From positions 27,800-91,799 of the forward strand of contig JBEBFY010000015.1 of the NCBI GenBank assembly GCA_040081715.1: a stretch of 64,000 nt of DNA, read 5' to 3'. The notes beneath the pieces are model-generated. The model ran no database searches. It had not been told where the DNA came from and was given only the letters and a program-made list of their open reading frames with translations. Positions 53,226 to 62,408 of this stretch are shown one piece after another; within the stretch, counting starts at the first letter, position 1; each line of letters opens with the position of its first letter. A program made the position numbers and the translations under genes. This DNA is from CANKJK01 sp040081715 (GTDB taxonomy: Bacteria > Acidobacteriota > Vicinamibacteria > Vicinamibacterales > UBA2999).

Positions 53226-55607
53226 ATGCCCGCATTGCCGCTTCGCCCGTTTCTTGTCGCTCTGGGACTCCTCCTCGCCGTGGCTGGAGGCAGCGGGGCG
53301 CAGACCGCGGCGCCGACTGTTCGACGGATCGACGTGACCGTGCTGGACACGCAGGGCCTGCCCATCCTGGGGGCGCGCGTCACGGCCACGTTGGCCGCCG
53401 CCAACATCGACCGCACGGCGACGGGAGCCACCGAGAAGATCAGTCTCGTGGACCTGCCGGCCGGAACATACACCGTGCGGGTGTCCGCCGCTGGCTTCGA
53501 ATCACATGAGGCGCAGGCCGACCTCACGTCGCAGGACACACAGACGATCGAGGTGAACCTGAAGCCGGCCGGTATCACCGAGCAGCTCGTGGTGACGGCC
53601 ACCCGATCGGAACAGCGCGTGGTGGACGTGCCGGCCAGCATCAGCATCGTGAGCCAGGAAGACATCCTGCGTTCGGCCGCCGTCGTGGCGGACGACGTGC
53701 TCCGTCAGGTGCCGAGCTTCAGCCTGTTCCGCCGGACGAGCAGCCTGGCCGCCAACCCCACGGCGCAGGGCGTGTCGCTCCGCGGCATCGGCCCGAGCGG
53801 CGTCAGCCGCACGCTGGTGCTGCTCGACGACGTGCCGTTCAACGATCCGTTCGGTGGCAACGTCTTCTGGACGCGCGTGCCGCTCATGAACGCCGAGCGC
53901 ATCGAGGTCGTGGAAGGGCCGTCGTCGAGCCTCTACGGCAACTACGCGATGGGTGGCGTCATCAACATCGTCACCAACAGGCCCTCGCCGCGCACGCTGA
54001 TCTTCAAGCCGCAGTATGGCAATCGCGCCACGCCGAAGATGGACGTGTTTGCCAGCGACGTGTGGGGCCGACTGGGCGTGACGCTCGACGCCAGCACGCT
54101 TCAGACCGACGGCTACCTGATAGTGGCCCCGGAGGAGCGGGGCCGCATCGACAACGAGGCCAACGTGCGGGTCCAGAACTTCAGCGGCCGCGCTGACTAC
54201 CGGGCCTCGGACCGCGTCAACCTCTTCTTCCGCGCGGGCTACTTCGACGAGAAGCGCAACAACGGGAAGATCGGGGAGCTGAACGACACAACGTGGTCCA
54301 CCGCCCAGGGCGGCGCGCGGATTCAGATCCGCGACGGCAGCACCGTGCAGGCGCGCATGTTCTATGACCACGAGGACTTTCACCAGAACACCTTTGCCGT
54401 GCCGGCGGCGAATCCGCCTCGCAGCGCCAGCAACCTGACGCTCGACAAGATCGTGCCCTCGCGCGCCATCGGCTCGATGGTGCAGTGGTCCCGCGTGCTG
54501 TCTCTCGCTGGGTATACCCACGTCGTGACGGCCGGAACGGACTTCCGCCGCATCGTGGGCGACAGCGACGAGCGGACCTTCGCGCTGGCCACCGGGCTCA
54601 CGCCGCTCATCCACCGGGTGGCGGGGGGACGCCAGCGCTTCATGGGCGTCTTCGGCCAGGACATCGTGCAGATCACGCCGCGGTGGCAACTGACCCTGGC
54701 GGCGCGCCTTGACTCGTGGCGCAACTACGACGCCCGCAATCTGGAGACGACGCTGGCCACGGGCCTGCCCACGGCGGCGCATCGCGACACGCTCCCGGAG
54801 AAGTCCGACACGGCCGTGAGCCCGCGCGCGGCCGTCCTCTATCGCGCGCACGACAAGCTCTCCGTGTGGGGCAGCCTCAACCGCGGCTTCCGCGCGCCGA
54901 CGCTGAAGGAACTCTACAGCCCGTTCCGCGTCGGCGCTGTGCTGACCAACTCGAACGAGGCGCTCGACCCGGAGCGGCTGACCGGCGCCGAGGTGGGGGT
55001 CAGCGCGGCGCCCACGGACCGGATCACGGTGCGCGGCACGTGGTTCACCAATCGGGTGACCGACGCTATCGCCAATGCCTCCGTCACGGCCAACGGCCTC
55101 ACCAGGCAGGTCCGCAACGTCGGCAGCACCAACGTCGCCGGCCTCCAGCTTGACGGCTCCTATCGCGTCGACGCCCAGTGGAATGTCACGGCGGCCTACG
55201 TGTACGACGTCGCCAAGGTGTACAAGGGCGTGGCGGATGCCACGGGCCTCGACCTGACCGGGCGGTATCTCGCGCAGGTGCCGAAGCATCGGGCGTCGTT
55301 CGAGGTCAATTACGTGAACCCGGCCATCGCCATCGTCTCGCTGGAGCACCAGTTCGTGGGGCACCAGTTCGACGACGACCAGAACATCGCGCGCATCCTG
55401 CCCGGGCTGCCCAACCGCACGGTGGTGGGCCTGCCGGGGTACAACGTGACCAACCTGACGGTCACGCGCGGGATCAGCCGGCAGATGAGCGCGTTTCTCG
55501 GTGTGCAGAACATGTTTGCCACCGAGTACTACGCGGGGACCAATCCCACCACCATCGGCACGCCTCGACTGGTGAACATGGGCATCCGTATTCAGGTGGG
55601 AAGGTAA
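53226..55607 (+). CDS. TonB-dependent receptor
   Basis: A 793-residue outer-membrane transporter. Signal peptide (LVALGLLLAVAGGSGAQ), a carboxypeptidase-regulatory sandwich (ITVTVLDTQG-like IDVTVLDTQGLPILGARV), then the plug: EQLVVTATRSEQRVVDVPAS is TonB-box like, followed by VSLRGIGPSGVSRTLVLLDD and EVVEGPSSSLYGNYAMGGVI. The barrel ends LVNMGIRIQVGR. Likely imports a metal chelate, cobalamin or similar ligand. ATG at 53226 gives a clean signal peptide. Two genes follow closely on the same strand. Confidence 0.92.
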   Translation: MPALPLRPFLVALGLLLAVAGGSGAQTAAPTVRRIDVTVLDTQGLPILGARVTATLAAANIDRTATGATEKISLVDLPAGTYTVRVSAAGFESHEAQADLTSQDTQTIEVNLKPAGITEQLVVTATRSEQRVVDVPASISIVSQEDILRSAAVVADDVLRQVPSFSLFRRTSSLAANPTAQGVSLRGIGPSGVSRTLVLLDDVPFNDPFGGNVFWTRVPLMNAERIEVVEGPSSSLYGNYAMGGVINIVTNRPSPRTLIFKPQYGNRATPKMDVFASDVWGRLGVTLDASTLQTDGYLIVAPEERGRIDNEANVRVQNFSGRADYRASDRVNLFFRAGYFDEKRNNGKIGELNDTTWSTAQGGARIQIRDGSTVQARMFYDHEDFHQNTFAVPAANPPRSASNLTLDKIVPSRAIGSMVQWSRVLSLAGYTHVVTAGTDFRRIVGDSDERTFALATGLTPLIHRVAGGRQRFMGVFGQDIVQITPRWQLTLAARLDSWRNYDARNLETTLATGLPTAAHRDTLPEKSDTAVSPRAAVLYRAHDKLSVWGSLNRGFRAPTLKELYSPFRVGAVLTNSNEALDPERLTGAEVGVSAAPTDRITVRGTWFTNRVTDAIANASVTANGLTRQVRNVGSTNVAGLQLDGSYRVDAQWNVTAAYVYDVAKVYKGVADATGLDLTGRYLAQVPKHRASFEVNYVNPAIAIVSLEHQFVGHQFDDDQNIARILPGLPNRTVVGLPGYNVTNLTVTRGISRQMSAFLGVQNMFATEYYAGTNPTTIGTPRLVNMGIRIQVGR

Positions 55608-55613
55608 GGTTCC

Positions 55614-55904
55614 GTGGCCGCTGTGTACATCGTGGCTCGCTTCAGGGCCAAAGAGGGGCATGAGCAGGACCTGATACAGGTGCTCAATCGGCTGGTGGCG
55701 CCCACGCGTCAGGAGCCCGGTTGCGTGCAGTACGACCTGGTGCAGGGATCGGATGATCCGCGCGACATCTGCATCATCGAGCACTGGGTGGATGAAGCCT
55801 CGCTCCAGCAGCACATGAGCGCCGAGGTTCTCATGCGGACCGTCGGCGAGGCGATGGCGTTGACCGACGGCCCCCCGCAGGGGACCCGTTACAGGCTGGT
55901 GTGA
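55614..55904 (+). CDS. Antibiotic-biosynthesis-monooxygenase (ABM) domain protein
   Basis: A 96-residue ferredoxin-like dimeric fold: VYIVARFRAKEGHEQDLIQV, TRQEPGCVQYDLVQGSDDP and IIEHWVDEASLQQHMSAE are standard ABM segments. Family members are small quinol/heme-degrading monooxygenases or signal-related enzymes; lone small members cannot be given a substrate. GTG at 55614 lies 6 bases after the TonB receptor gene. Confidence 0.85.
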   Translation: MAAVYIVARFRAKEGHEQDLIQVLNRLVAPTRQEPGCVQYDLVQGSDDPRDICIIEHWVDEASLQQHMSAEVLMRTVGEAMALTDGPPQGTRYRLV

Positions 55905-55906
55905 CG

Positions 55907-56935
55907 ATGAGGATTCTGACGCGCGCGCTCGTCTGCGCGGGAATGCTGGTGATCGCAACCGTGGCCTCCGCGCAGCCTGGCGACAGTGCCGCGGCTCGCA
56001 CCGGCGACAGGACCTTCACCGTGAAGGAACTCGACGACGAGTGGAAGGCCTTCGATTCGAAGTCGAAGGCCGAGGCCGAGCAGTCCTTCTACGACGGCCG
56101 GAAGGCCGCGCTCGATCGTCTTGTGGCGCGGATGCTGGTGGAGAAGGCGGCCGCGGCCAGGGCCGTTGATGCCGACCGCTTCGTGAAGGATGAAATCGCG
56201 AAGCGCCGCAAGCCGGTGACCGACGCCGACGTGAGCGGCTTCTTCAAGGCGAATCAGCCGCAGATGCGCGGCCGGCCCCTCGAGGAGATGGCGCCGAGCA
56301 TCAAGGCGTTTCTGGATGAGCAGCAGGAGGACGCGGCGCGCGATGCGTTGATCGCCGAACTGCGGAAGGCGGGCGCACCCGTGCGGATGCAGCTCGAGCC
56401 GCCCCGCGTGCAGGTGGCCGTGGCCGGCCATGATCCGTCACGCGGCCCAGCAACCGCGCCGATCACGCTGGTCGAGTTCTCGGACTACCAGTGCCCGTTC
56501 TGCGGCCGCGTCACACCCACGCTGAAGCGCCTCCGCGACACCTACGGCGAGCGCATCCGCATCGTGTGGAAGGACTTTCCGCTGTACGACATCCACCCGC
56601 AGGCGCAGAAGGCCGCCGAGGCCGCCTGGTGCGCGGGTGAACAGGGCAAGTACTGGGAGTTTCACGACCGGCTGTTCGCGAACCAGTCCACGCTCGGCAC
56701 CGAGGGCCTGAAGCAGCACGCCACGGCCGTCGGCCTCGAGCCGGTCGGTTTCAACGCGTGCCTGGAGTCCGGGCGCCACGCCACACGCGTGCAGGACGGC
56801 GCCCAGTTGGGCCGCGATCTGGGGGTGGACTCCACGCCGACCGCGTTCATCAACGGCCGGCGCGTGACCGGTGCGCAGGGCTACGACGCCTTCGCGGAGA
56901 TCGTGGACGACGAGCTCGCGCGGCTCGGGAAATAG
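55907..56935 (+). CDS. Exported DsbA-type thioredoxin with SurA-like N-terminal domain
   Basis: A 342-residue periplasmic protein. Signal peptide (LVCAGMLVIATVASAQ), then ~140 residues of helical SurA/peptidyl-prolyl-chaperone-like sequence (ALDRLVARMLVEKAAAARAV; VTDADVSGFFKANQPQMRG), then a DsbA/thioredoxin_4 domain with active site YQCPFCGRV and cis-Pro in GVDSTPTAFINGRRV. It probably folds or oxidises exported proteins. ATG at 55907 is preferred over the overlapping GTG at 55901. Confidence 0.85.
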   Translation: MRILTRALVCAGMLVIATVASAQPGDSAAARTGDRTFTVKELDDEWKAFDSKSKAEAEQSFYDGRKAALDRLVARMLVEKAAAARAVDADRFVKDEIAKRRKPVTDADVSGFFKANQPQMRGRPLEEMAPSIKAFLDEQQEDAARDALIAELRKAGAPVRMQLEPPRVQVAVAGHDPSRGPATAPITLVEFSDYQCPFCGRVTPTLKRLRDTYGERIRIVWKDFPLYDIHPQAQKAAEAAWCAGEQGKYWEFHDRLFANQSTLGTEGLKQHATAVGLEPVGFNACLESGRHATRVQDGAQLGRDLGVDSTPTAFINGRRVTGAQGYDAFAEIVDDELARLGK

Positions 56936-56942
56936 TTCTGAC

Positions 56943-57911
56943 CTACGGCACGAGGACGATCTTGCCGAGCGCGCCGGCTTCCATCACGGCCATGTGTGCT
57001 TTGGCGGCGTCGGCCAGCGGGATCTCGCGGCCGACCACCGGTGTGAGCGAGCCGTTCTCCAGCCCTGCCCCGATGCCGGCGTGAATGCCGGGCAGCTCGT
57101 CTGCCCGGGCATTGAAGATCATCAGCCCGTAAATGGAACCGTCCTTCTTCATCGCCTTGCGTGGGTCGATCTCGACACGTCCGCGGTTGCCGACCACGAC
57201 CACCCGGCCACCCTGTGCCAGCAGATCGAGGTCGCGATCCAGGTTCACGTTCGCGAGCATTTCGATCACTACATCCACGCCGCGACTGCCCGTGGCGTCC
57301 ATGATCTGCCAGTCGTAGCCCGGAGTGCGGTGGTTGATGACCACGTGCGCGCCAGAGGCCTTCGCGAGGGCCAGTCCCTGATCGGTCCCCGCCGTGCCGA
57401 TCACGCGCAGACCATGCGAGCGGGCGATCTGCACGGCCGCCGTGCCGACGCCGCCGCTGGCGCCGTGCACCAGCACCGTCTCGCCAGGTTTCGCCTGCCC
57501 CTGCCGGAAGAGTGCCCGCCACGCCGTGGCGTAGGGCACGCCGAGCGCGGCGCCCTGCGCGAACGAGACGCGGTCCGGCAGGCGGTGGATATTCGTGGCC
57601 TGGCACACGGTGAACTCCGCGTAGGTGCCGGAGGTCGGGCCCACGCCGTCCGCGTAGACGCGGTCACCAGGCTTCCACGTAGTGACGCCGTCACCCAGCG
57701 TCTCCACGACGCCGGCCATGTCCGTGCCCGGCGTGTAGGGCAGCGCCGGCTTGATGGCGTGCGTGCCCGTGCGGATGTAGGTGTCCACCGGGTTCACGCC
57801 CGTGGCGCGCACCCGTACCAGGACCTGACCGGGACCCGGCACCGGTGTGGGGATGTCTTCCTGCCCAAGGGCCTCAGGCCCGCCGAACGCTCGCACGCGA
57901 ATCGCCTTCAT
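56943..57911 (-). CDS. qor: NADPH:quinone oxidoreductase (MDR family)
   Basis: A 322-residue zinc-independent medium-chain reductase. TGVNPVDTYIRTG, PGTDMAGVVETLGDG, and the NADPH loop VLVHGASGGVGTAAVQIA are diagnostic of QOR/zeta-crystallin. It reduces quinones or alkenals. It converges with the thioredoxin gene, 7 bases apart. A 31-codon membrane-peptide-like frame ends 3 bases before its ATG. Confidence 0.92.
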   Translation of the reverse strand: MKAIRVRAFGGPEALGQEDIPTPVPGPGQVLVRVRATGVNPVDTYIRTGTHAIKPALPYTPGTDMAGVVETLGDGVTTWKPGDRVYADGVGPTSGTYAEFTVCQATNIHRLPDRVSFAQGAALGVPYATAWRALFRQGQAKPGETVLVHGASGGVGTAAVQIARSHGLRVIGTAGTDQGLALAKASGAHVVINHRTPGYDWQIMDATGSRGVDVVIEMLANVNLDRDLDLLAQGGRVVVVGNRGRVEIDPRKAMKKDGSIYGLMIFNARADELPGIHAGIGAGLENGSLTPVVGREIPLADAAKAHMAVMEAGALGKIVLVP

Positions 57912-57914
57912 TGA

Positions 57915-58010
57915 CTACTCCGTGCCTATTGTGTGCCTTGAACCGGTGCCGCGCAGCACGCCGGTGGCGAAGAACATCATCACCGTCAGCATGACGCCGG
58001 AGACCGCCAC
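57915..58010 (-). CDS. Possible 31-residue membrane peptide upstream of qor
   Basis: From GTG at 58010 the frame reads VAVSGVMLTVMMFFATGVLR and about 11 polar residues to TAG at 57915, one hydrophobic helix plus a short basic tail. It ends three bases before the qor ATG, so it could be a coupled small protein or leader. No ribosome site is seen, and it could also be a decayed gene end. Confidence 0.25.
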   Translation of the reverse strand: MAVSGVMLTVMMFFATGVLRGTGSRHTIGTE

Positions 58011-58014
58011 AAAG

Positions 58015-58048
58015 GCTGATGGTCGGCCCGCTCGGGCCGACCATCAGC
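58015..58048. terminator. Long perfect hairpin between the PEGA gene and qor
   Basis: GCTGATGGTCGGCCC and GGGCCGACCATCAGC pair perfectly over 15 bp around GCTC. It lies 15 bases after the PEGA gene stop. On the minus strand it is followed by CTTTGT, a weak U-tract, so it probably ends transcription of that gene. Confidence 0.65.
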
Positions 58049-58063
58049 GCTGCCATTGACTGG

Positions 58064-58924
58064 TCAGTAGCGGTCGTCCACGTGAATTGTGACCGTCTCG
58101 CCGGGCACGATCCGTACGTCGAACACCAGGGGTTCGAAGCCGGGCTCCACCTCGATCTCGACCTGATGGGAACCGGCCTCCAGATTGAGCCGCTGGAACA
58201 ACCCGTCGTAGTCGTCCGCCTCACCCGCGTAGTACCCGTCCACGAACACCCGGGCGCTGCGCGGCGCATCCACGATACGCAGGGCGCCGTGGGCGAAGCC
58301 TGGCGCGAGCGCGTAGTAGCCGTAGGGCCGGCCGGCATAGACGTGCGTGCCGCCGAAGGGACGGCCGAAGTACAGGTCTACATTCCAGCCCTGCCGATAG
58401 CCGTACGGGCGGTAACCGTAGGGCGCCACGTACGTCCGGCGAGGATACGGGCGCGTGTTGTAGGCGCGGTAGCCGGGCACCACGACGCGCGGCCTCACGA
58501 CGACGGAGCGCCCGCCGTTTCGATAGCCGTCCACGCGGGACCGGTCGTCTCGACGATCGTCTCGACGTTCGGCGCGCCGATCGTCACCCCGCCGATTGTC
58601 CGGCCCGCGCCGCACGCTCGACCGGGCGTCTCCGCCTTGCGGCGAGTTGTCGGCACGCTGACGTTCCGCACGCGGCCGATCCGCCGGCTGCGCCTGAGCC
58701 TCCCGCCCTGGCCGCGCCTCCCGCTGACCATCTGCCCGCGCCTCTCTGGACTGACCGCCACCCTCAGCCCTTCGGGCGCGACCCTCGGCGCGCCCTCCGC
58801 CCTCCCGACGCCCTTCCGATCGTTCCGATCGTTCCTGGCGGTCGCGTTGGGCCAAGGCGGGAGCAGCCGACACGGCAAGCCCCACGAGCACGACGGCCGC
58901 GGTGCGAAGGTGAAGAGTAGACAT
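58064..58924 (-). CDS. Exported Arg-rich PEGA-domain protein
   Basis: A 286-residue exported protein. Signal peptide (LRTAAVVLVGLAVSAAPALA), a long disordered Arg/Gly/Asp/Glu region to ~residue 135, a Tyr/Pro/Arg-rich segment (YVAPYGYRPYGYRQGW) and a C-terminal PEGA domain (ALRIVDAPRSARVFVDGYYA to VPGETVTIHVDD). PEGA domains are found in surface-layer-associated proteins. GGAGG lies 8 bases before the ATG at 58924. Likely cell-envelope role; function unknown. Confidence 0.8.
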   Translation of the reverse strand: MSTLHLRTAAVVLVGLAVSAAPALAQRDRQERSERSEGRREGGGRAEGRARRAEGGGQSREARADGQREARPGREAQAQPADRPRAERQRADNSPQGGDARSSVRRGPDNRRGDDRRAERRDDRRDDRSRVDGYRNGGRSVVVRPRVVVPGYRAYNTRPYPRRTYVAPYGYRPYGYRQGWNVDLYFGRPFGGTHVYAGRPYGYYALAPGFAHGALRIVDAPRSARVFVDGYYAGEADDYDGLFQRLNLEAGSHQVEIEVEPGFEPLVFDVRIVPGETVTIHVDDRY

Positions 58925-59180
58925 GATGTAAGCCTCCACCTGGCCATGTCGCAAAGCGATTGCCAACTCCTGTGGCAACGATCTCCTGATGTTTCCGAGA
59001 GTCTCGCGCTGGACCGGCTGAGCGGCTCCTTCAGGTGACCCCTGGCGAGGTCAGGTGCGGCGCGGGCCAGCTGGTGAGAGTCGTGATGGGCGACGGTCGC
59101 GGCTCCGACGTGACCGCGGGCTCAGCCGCTGTGCTGGTTGACCCTGTTACGCGCGAGCCGGTATCGTCGGCGACTGGGCC

Positions 59181-59199
59181 CGGGTCACAATCGGGTCAC
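59181..59199 (+). repeat. Direct repeat upstream of the iron alcohol dehydrogenase
   Basis: CGGGTCAC at 59181-59188 and again at 59192-59199, 11 bases apart centre to centre, ending 6 bases before the proposed ATG. One-turn spacing resembles a regulator half-site pair, but it could be chance. Confidence 0.3.
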
Positions 59200-59205
59200 G
59201 GCTCC

Positions 59206-60303
59206 ATGTCCCCCGCGCTCATCACCGGTCCCGGTTCGTTCGCCCAGCTTGGCGAGGCCACGCGCCGCCTCGGGTTGACGCACGTCCTCGTGGTGGCGGA
59301 CCAGGGCATCCGTGCCGCCGGCTATGTGGATGCCGCGCTCGGGCACCTGACGGCCGCGGGCGTAGCGGCCAGCACCTTCCACGACTTTGCCGAGAACCCG
59401 ACGTCTCCGATGGTGGAAGCGGGGCGTCTGGCGGCGGCGCCACTGGGCATCGACGGGATCATCGGCCTCGGTGGCGGCAGCTCGCTTGACTGCGCCAAGG
59501 GCATCAACTTCGTGCTCACCAACGGCGGCACGATGGCCGACTACCGCGGCTACGGCAAGGCCTCGCGCCCGATGCTGCCGCTTATCGCCGTGCCGACCAC
59601 GGCGGGCACCGGCAGCGAAGCGCAGTCCTACGCGCTCATCTCCGACCCGGCGACGCACGAGAAGATGGCCTGCGGCGACCCGAAGGCCATGGCAGCCGTG
59701 GCCATCCTCGACCCCGCGCTGACGGTGAGCCAGCCGGCTGGTGTGGCCGCCGCGGCCGGGTACGACGCGATGGCGCACGCCGTGGAGACGTGGGTTACGA
59801 CCAGGCGCACAGCCGAGTCCGAGGCGCACTCGCGTGCCGCCTGGGACCTGCTGAGCCGGAACTATGAACGGGTCCTCTCCCACCCGGGCGACATCGCCGC
59901 GCGTGAGGCTATGCTGCTTGGGGCGCACAGGGCCGGTGCGGCCATTGAGCTGTCGATGCTCGGCGCCACCCACGCCTGCGCCAATGCGCTCACCGCGCTC
60001 TACGGTACGGGGCATGGCGTGGCGATCGGGCTGTTCCTGCGGCATGTGGTGGCGTGGAACGCCGACGGGGGCGAGGCCATTGCCTCCCGCTACCGGGATC
60101 TGGACGCGGACCTTGTCGGTGTGCTGAAGCGTCTGGCGGTGATTGGCGGCATCCCGCCTGGTCTTGCGCTCGTCGGCGCGAGGCGGGAGGATGAGGCACG
60201 TCTCGTGGCGCTGGCGGCTGGGCAGTGGACGGGAACCTTCAATCCCAGGCCTTTCGACGCCGAGGGCGCGCGTATCCTCTTCGAGCGGGCCTGGTCGTCA
60301 TGA
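59206..60303 (+). CDS. Iron-containing alcohol dehydrogenase
   Basis: A 365-residue group III dehydrogenase. The cofactor loop IGLGGGSSLDCAKGIN and TTAGTGSEAQSYALI are conserved; metal ligands are probably Asp in YDAMAHAVETWV, its two His, and His in GATHACANALTALYGTGHGV. Substrate likely a short alcohol/aldehyde. ATG at 59206 gives MSPALITGPGSFAQLGEA, the normal N-terminus; an in-frame GTG at 59035 would add 57 residues without family resemblance. Overlaps the next gene by four bases (ATGA). Confidence 0.88.
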   Translation: MSPALITGPGSFAQLGEATRRLGLTHVLVVADQGIRAAGYVDAALGHLTAAGVAASTFHDFAENPTSPMVEAGRLAAAPLGIDGIIGLGGGSSLDCAKGINFVLTNGGTMADYRGYGKASRPMLPLIAVPTTAGTGSEAQSYALISDPATHEKMACGDPKAMAAVAILDPALTVSQPAGVAAAAGYDAMAHAVETWVTTRRTAESEAHSRAAWDLLSRNYERVLSHPGDIAAREAMLLGAHRAGAAIELSMLGATHACANALTALYGTGHGVAIGLFLRHVVAWNADGGEAIASRYRDLDADLVGVLKRLAVIGGIPPGLALVGARREDEARLVALAAGQWTGTFNPRPFDAEGARILFERAWSS

Positions 60304-61493
60304 AACACGCATCGATGAAACGCACAGCCGCCGTCGCCGCTCTCGCGCTAGGGCTAGTGCTGGCGGTCACGCAGGGCGCCTCGATGCAGGCTCCGGCGGC
60401 ATCCCCGGCGCGAGGCGCAGTGACGCCTTCCGCGGCGCCCCCCGGCGCACCTGCTCCCGATAGCTGGCCCCAGTTTCGCGGCAACGCCGCCCTCACCGGC
60501 GTGGCGCAGACCGTGCTGCCGGCCCAGCTCAAGGTGCTGTGGACCTACGAAGCGGGTGATGCCATTGAGTCGTCCGCCGCCATCGCCGACGGCAAAGTGT
60601 TTGTCGGCTCCGCCACCGGGCACCTGCTGGCGCTGAACCTCTCGGACGGCAAGCTCCTCTGGAAGTACACGGTCGAGCAAGCCGTGGGGGAGTCATCGCC
60701 CGCCGTCGCCGGGGGCCTCGTGTTCATCGGCGACCTCGGGGGCATCCTGCACGCCGTGCGAGTGGCGGACGGCTCCAAGGCGTGGACATTCCAGACGGCC
60801 ACCGAGATCAAGTCGTCGCCCGTGGTCGTCGGCGACCGCGTGCTCATCGGCAGCTACGACGCCAAGCTCTATTGCCTGTCCCTGAAGGACGGCAAGCTCC
60901 TGTGGGAGCTGCAGACGGACAACTACATCCACGCCACGCCGGCCGTCGTGGACGGCATGGTGTACCTGGCCGGATGCGACGAGTTGCTGCACGTCGTCCG
61001 GCTCTCGGACGGCAAGGAAGTGCAGACGATTCCGTTCGGCGGCAACACGGGCGCGTCCACGGCCGTCGTGGGCACGCGCGCCTACTTCGGCACCTTTAAC
61101 AACGAAGTCCTCGCTGTGGACCTCCCGACGCGCAAGATCCGCTGGCGCTATGAGCACAAGGAGCGGCACTTTCCCTTCTACTCGTCGGCCGCGGTGGTGG
61201 GCGGGCTCGTCATCGTCGGCGGGCGCGACAAAATGGTGCACGCCCTCGACGCCAACTCCGGCAAGGCGCGTTGGACGTTCATGACCCGCGCCCGTGTGGA
61301 TTCCTCGCCCGTCGTGGCCGGTGGCCGCGTGTATATCGGGTCGAGCGACGGACGCTTCTACGTGCTCAGCCAGGACAAGGGCCAGAAGCTCTTCGAGTTC
61401 GACATGGGCGCGCCCGTCACCGCGTCGCCCGCCATGGCCTCGGGCCGCATCGTCATCGGCTCGCTCGACGGCCGCCTCATCTGCTTCGGATAG
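60300..61493 (+). CDS. Exported PQQ-like beta-propeller (BamB-like) protein
   Basis: A 397-residue exported propeller with signal peptide, Pro/Ala-rich linker, then seven PQQ-like blades: ALNLSDGKLLWKY, AVRVADGSKAWTF, CLSLKDGKLLWEL, AVDLPTRKIRWRY, ALDANSGKARWTF. WPQFRGNAALTGVA at the start of the propeller is common in Planctomycetes/Acidobacteria PQQ-like proteins. Catalytic residues of true dehydrogenases are not evident; it may be a scaffold like BamB. ATG 60300 overlaps the dehydrogenase stop; ATG 60315 is possible. Confidence 0.82.
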   Translation: MKHASMKRTAAVAALALGLVLAVTQGASMQAPAASPARGAVTPSAAPPGAPAPDSWPQFRGNAALTGVAQTVLPAQLKVLWTYEAGDAIESSAAIADGKVFVGSATGHLLALNLSDGKLLWKYTVEQAVGESSPAVAGGLVFIGDLGGILHAVRVADGSKAWTFQTATEIKSSPVVVGDRVLIGSYDAKLYCLSLKDGKLLWELQTDNYIHATPAVVDGMVYLAGCDELLHVVRLSDGKEVQTIPFGGNTGASTAVVGTRAYFGTFNNEVLAVDLPTRKIRWRYEHKERHFPFYSSAAVVGGLVIVGGRDKMVHALDANSGKARWTFMTRARVDSSPVVAGGRVYIGSSDGRFYVLSQDKGQKLFEFDMGAPVTASPAMASGRIVIGSLDGRLICFG

Positions 61494-61498
61494 CCACC

Positions 61499-61981
61499 AT
61501 GAACCCAGGACCGTACGCGAAGTATCTGGACGGCCGTGACCCGGTCGAGTCGCTCACCGAGGTGTCGGCGTGGATCGCCGACCTGCTGGACGGCTGGACG
61601 GAGGCGGAGTTCGAGCGCAGCTACGCGCCAGGCAAGTGGACGGCCCGGCAACTCCTCCTGCACCTCGTGCACGTCGAGACGGTGTTTGTGGACCGCATCC
61701 GGTTTGGGCTGACCACGCCCAACTACGTGATCACGTCATTTGACCAGGACACGTGGATGGCGCTCGATCCCGGTGCGGACGCCAGGGCCGCGCTATCGGC
61801 CTACCTGGGACTGCGGGGCATGACGCTCTCGCTTGTCCGGTCGCTGACGCCAGAACAGCAGGCCACCACCCTGACGCATCCCGAGTTCGGCCAGTGGAAC
61901 GTGGCGTACATCATCACGGCACTCGCCGGGCATGAGCGCCACCATCTGGCGCAGTTCGAGCAGATCGCCGTTCAGCCGTGA
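61499..61981 (+). CDS. DinB-family metal-binding protein
   Basis: A 160-residue four-helix protein. The three metal-binding His of the DinB/YfiT fold are in LLLHLVHVETVF and GHERHHLAQFEQ. Family members include thiol transferases and stress-induced proteins; the substrate is not known. It follows the propeller gene by 5 bases and overlaps the small membrane protein gene. Confidence 0.88.
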   Translation: MNPGPYAKYLDGRDPVESLTEVSAWIADLLDGWTEAEFERSYAPGKWTARQLLLHLVHVETVFVDRIRFGLTTPNYVITSFDQDTWMALDPGADARAALSAYLGLRGMTLSLVRSLTPEQQATTLTHPEFGQWNVAYIITALAGHERHHLAQFEQIAVQP

Positions 61982-62211
61982 CGGTGGAGCAGGTCGCGCT
62001 CGGTCTCTATCTGGTGGGCGCGCTCGTCGCGCTCGTGCGGACGGATGCCGGGTGGGGCACCCGCGTGCTGCTGGCCGCACTCTGGCCCGTCGGGCCGCTG
62101 GCGTTCGCCGTGACGGTGGCGACGCTCGTTGCCGTCGGGATGGTCGCCTTCCCGCCGTTCGGCGCAGTAGTTATCGCCACTGCCGGCGCCGCCTGGTATC
62201 TGCTTGGGTAA
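61978..62211 (+). CDS. Small two- to three-helix membrane protein
   Basis: A 77-residue hydrophobic protein: VALGLYLVGALVALVRTD, VLLAALWPVGPLAFAVTVAT and FGAVVIATAGAAWYLLG. No family is recognised. GTG at 61978 overlaps the DinB stop (GTGA), so it is likely co-translated. The following ~195 bases to 62408 contain no gene I can support. Confidence 0.55.
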   Translation: MTVEQVALGLYLVGALVALVRTDAGWGTRVLLAALWPVGPLAFAVTVATLVAVGMVAFPPFGAVVIATAGAAWYLLG

Positions 62212-62408
62212 GATTCCTGTCCATCAGGACTTGCGGGACATGCGCCGTACCGGTTCATGCGCGTATGGATGCCGGTGGGTGTTCCGTTGGCGGGTCTAAA
62301 AGTAGTTGGCTGGAGTAAGAACGAACCTGAACGGCAATGACAGACTGAGCCAAAAAGCAATCGGTCGCGCCGTGCCAATCGCGAGGCGCGCCTCACCGTG
62401 TGTGTCGG

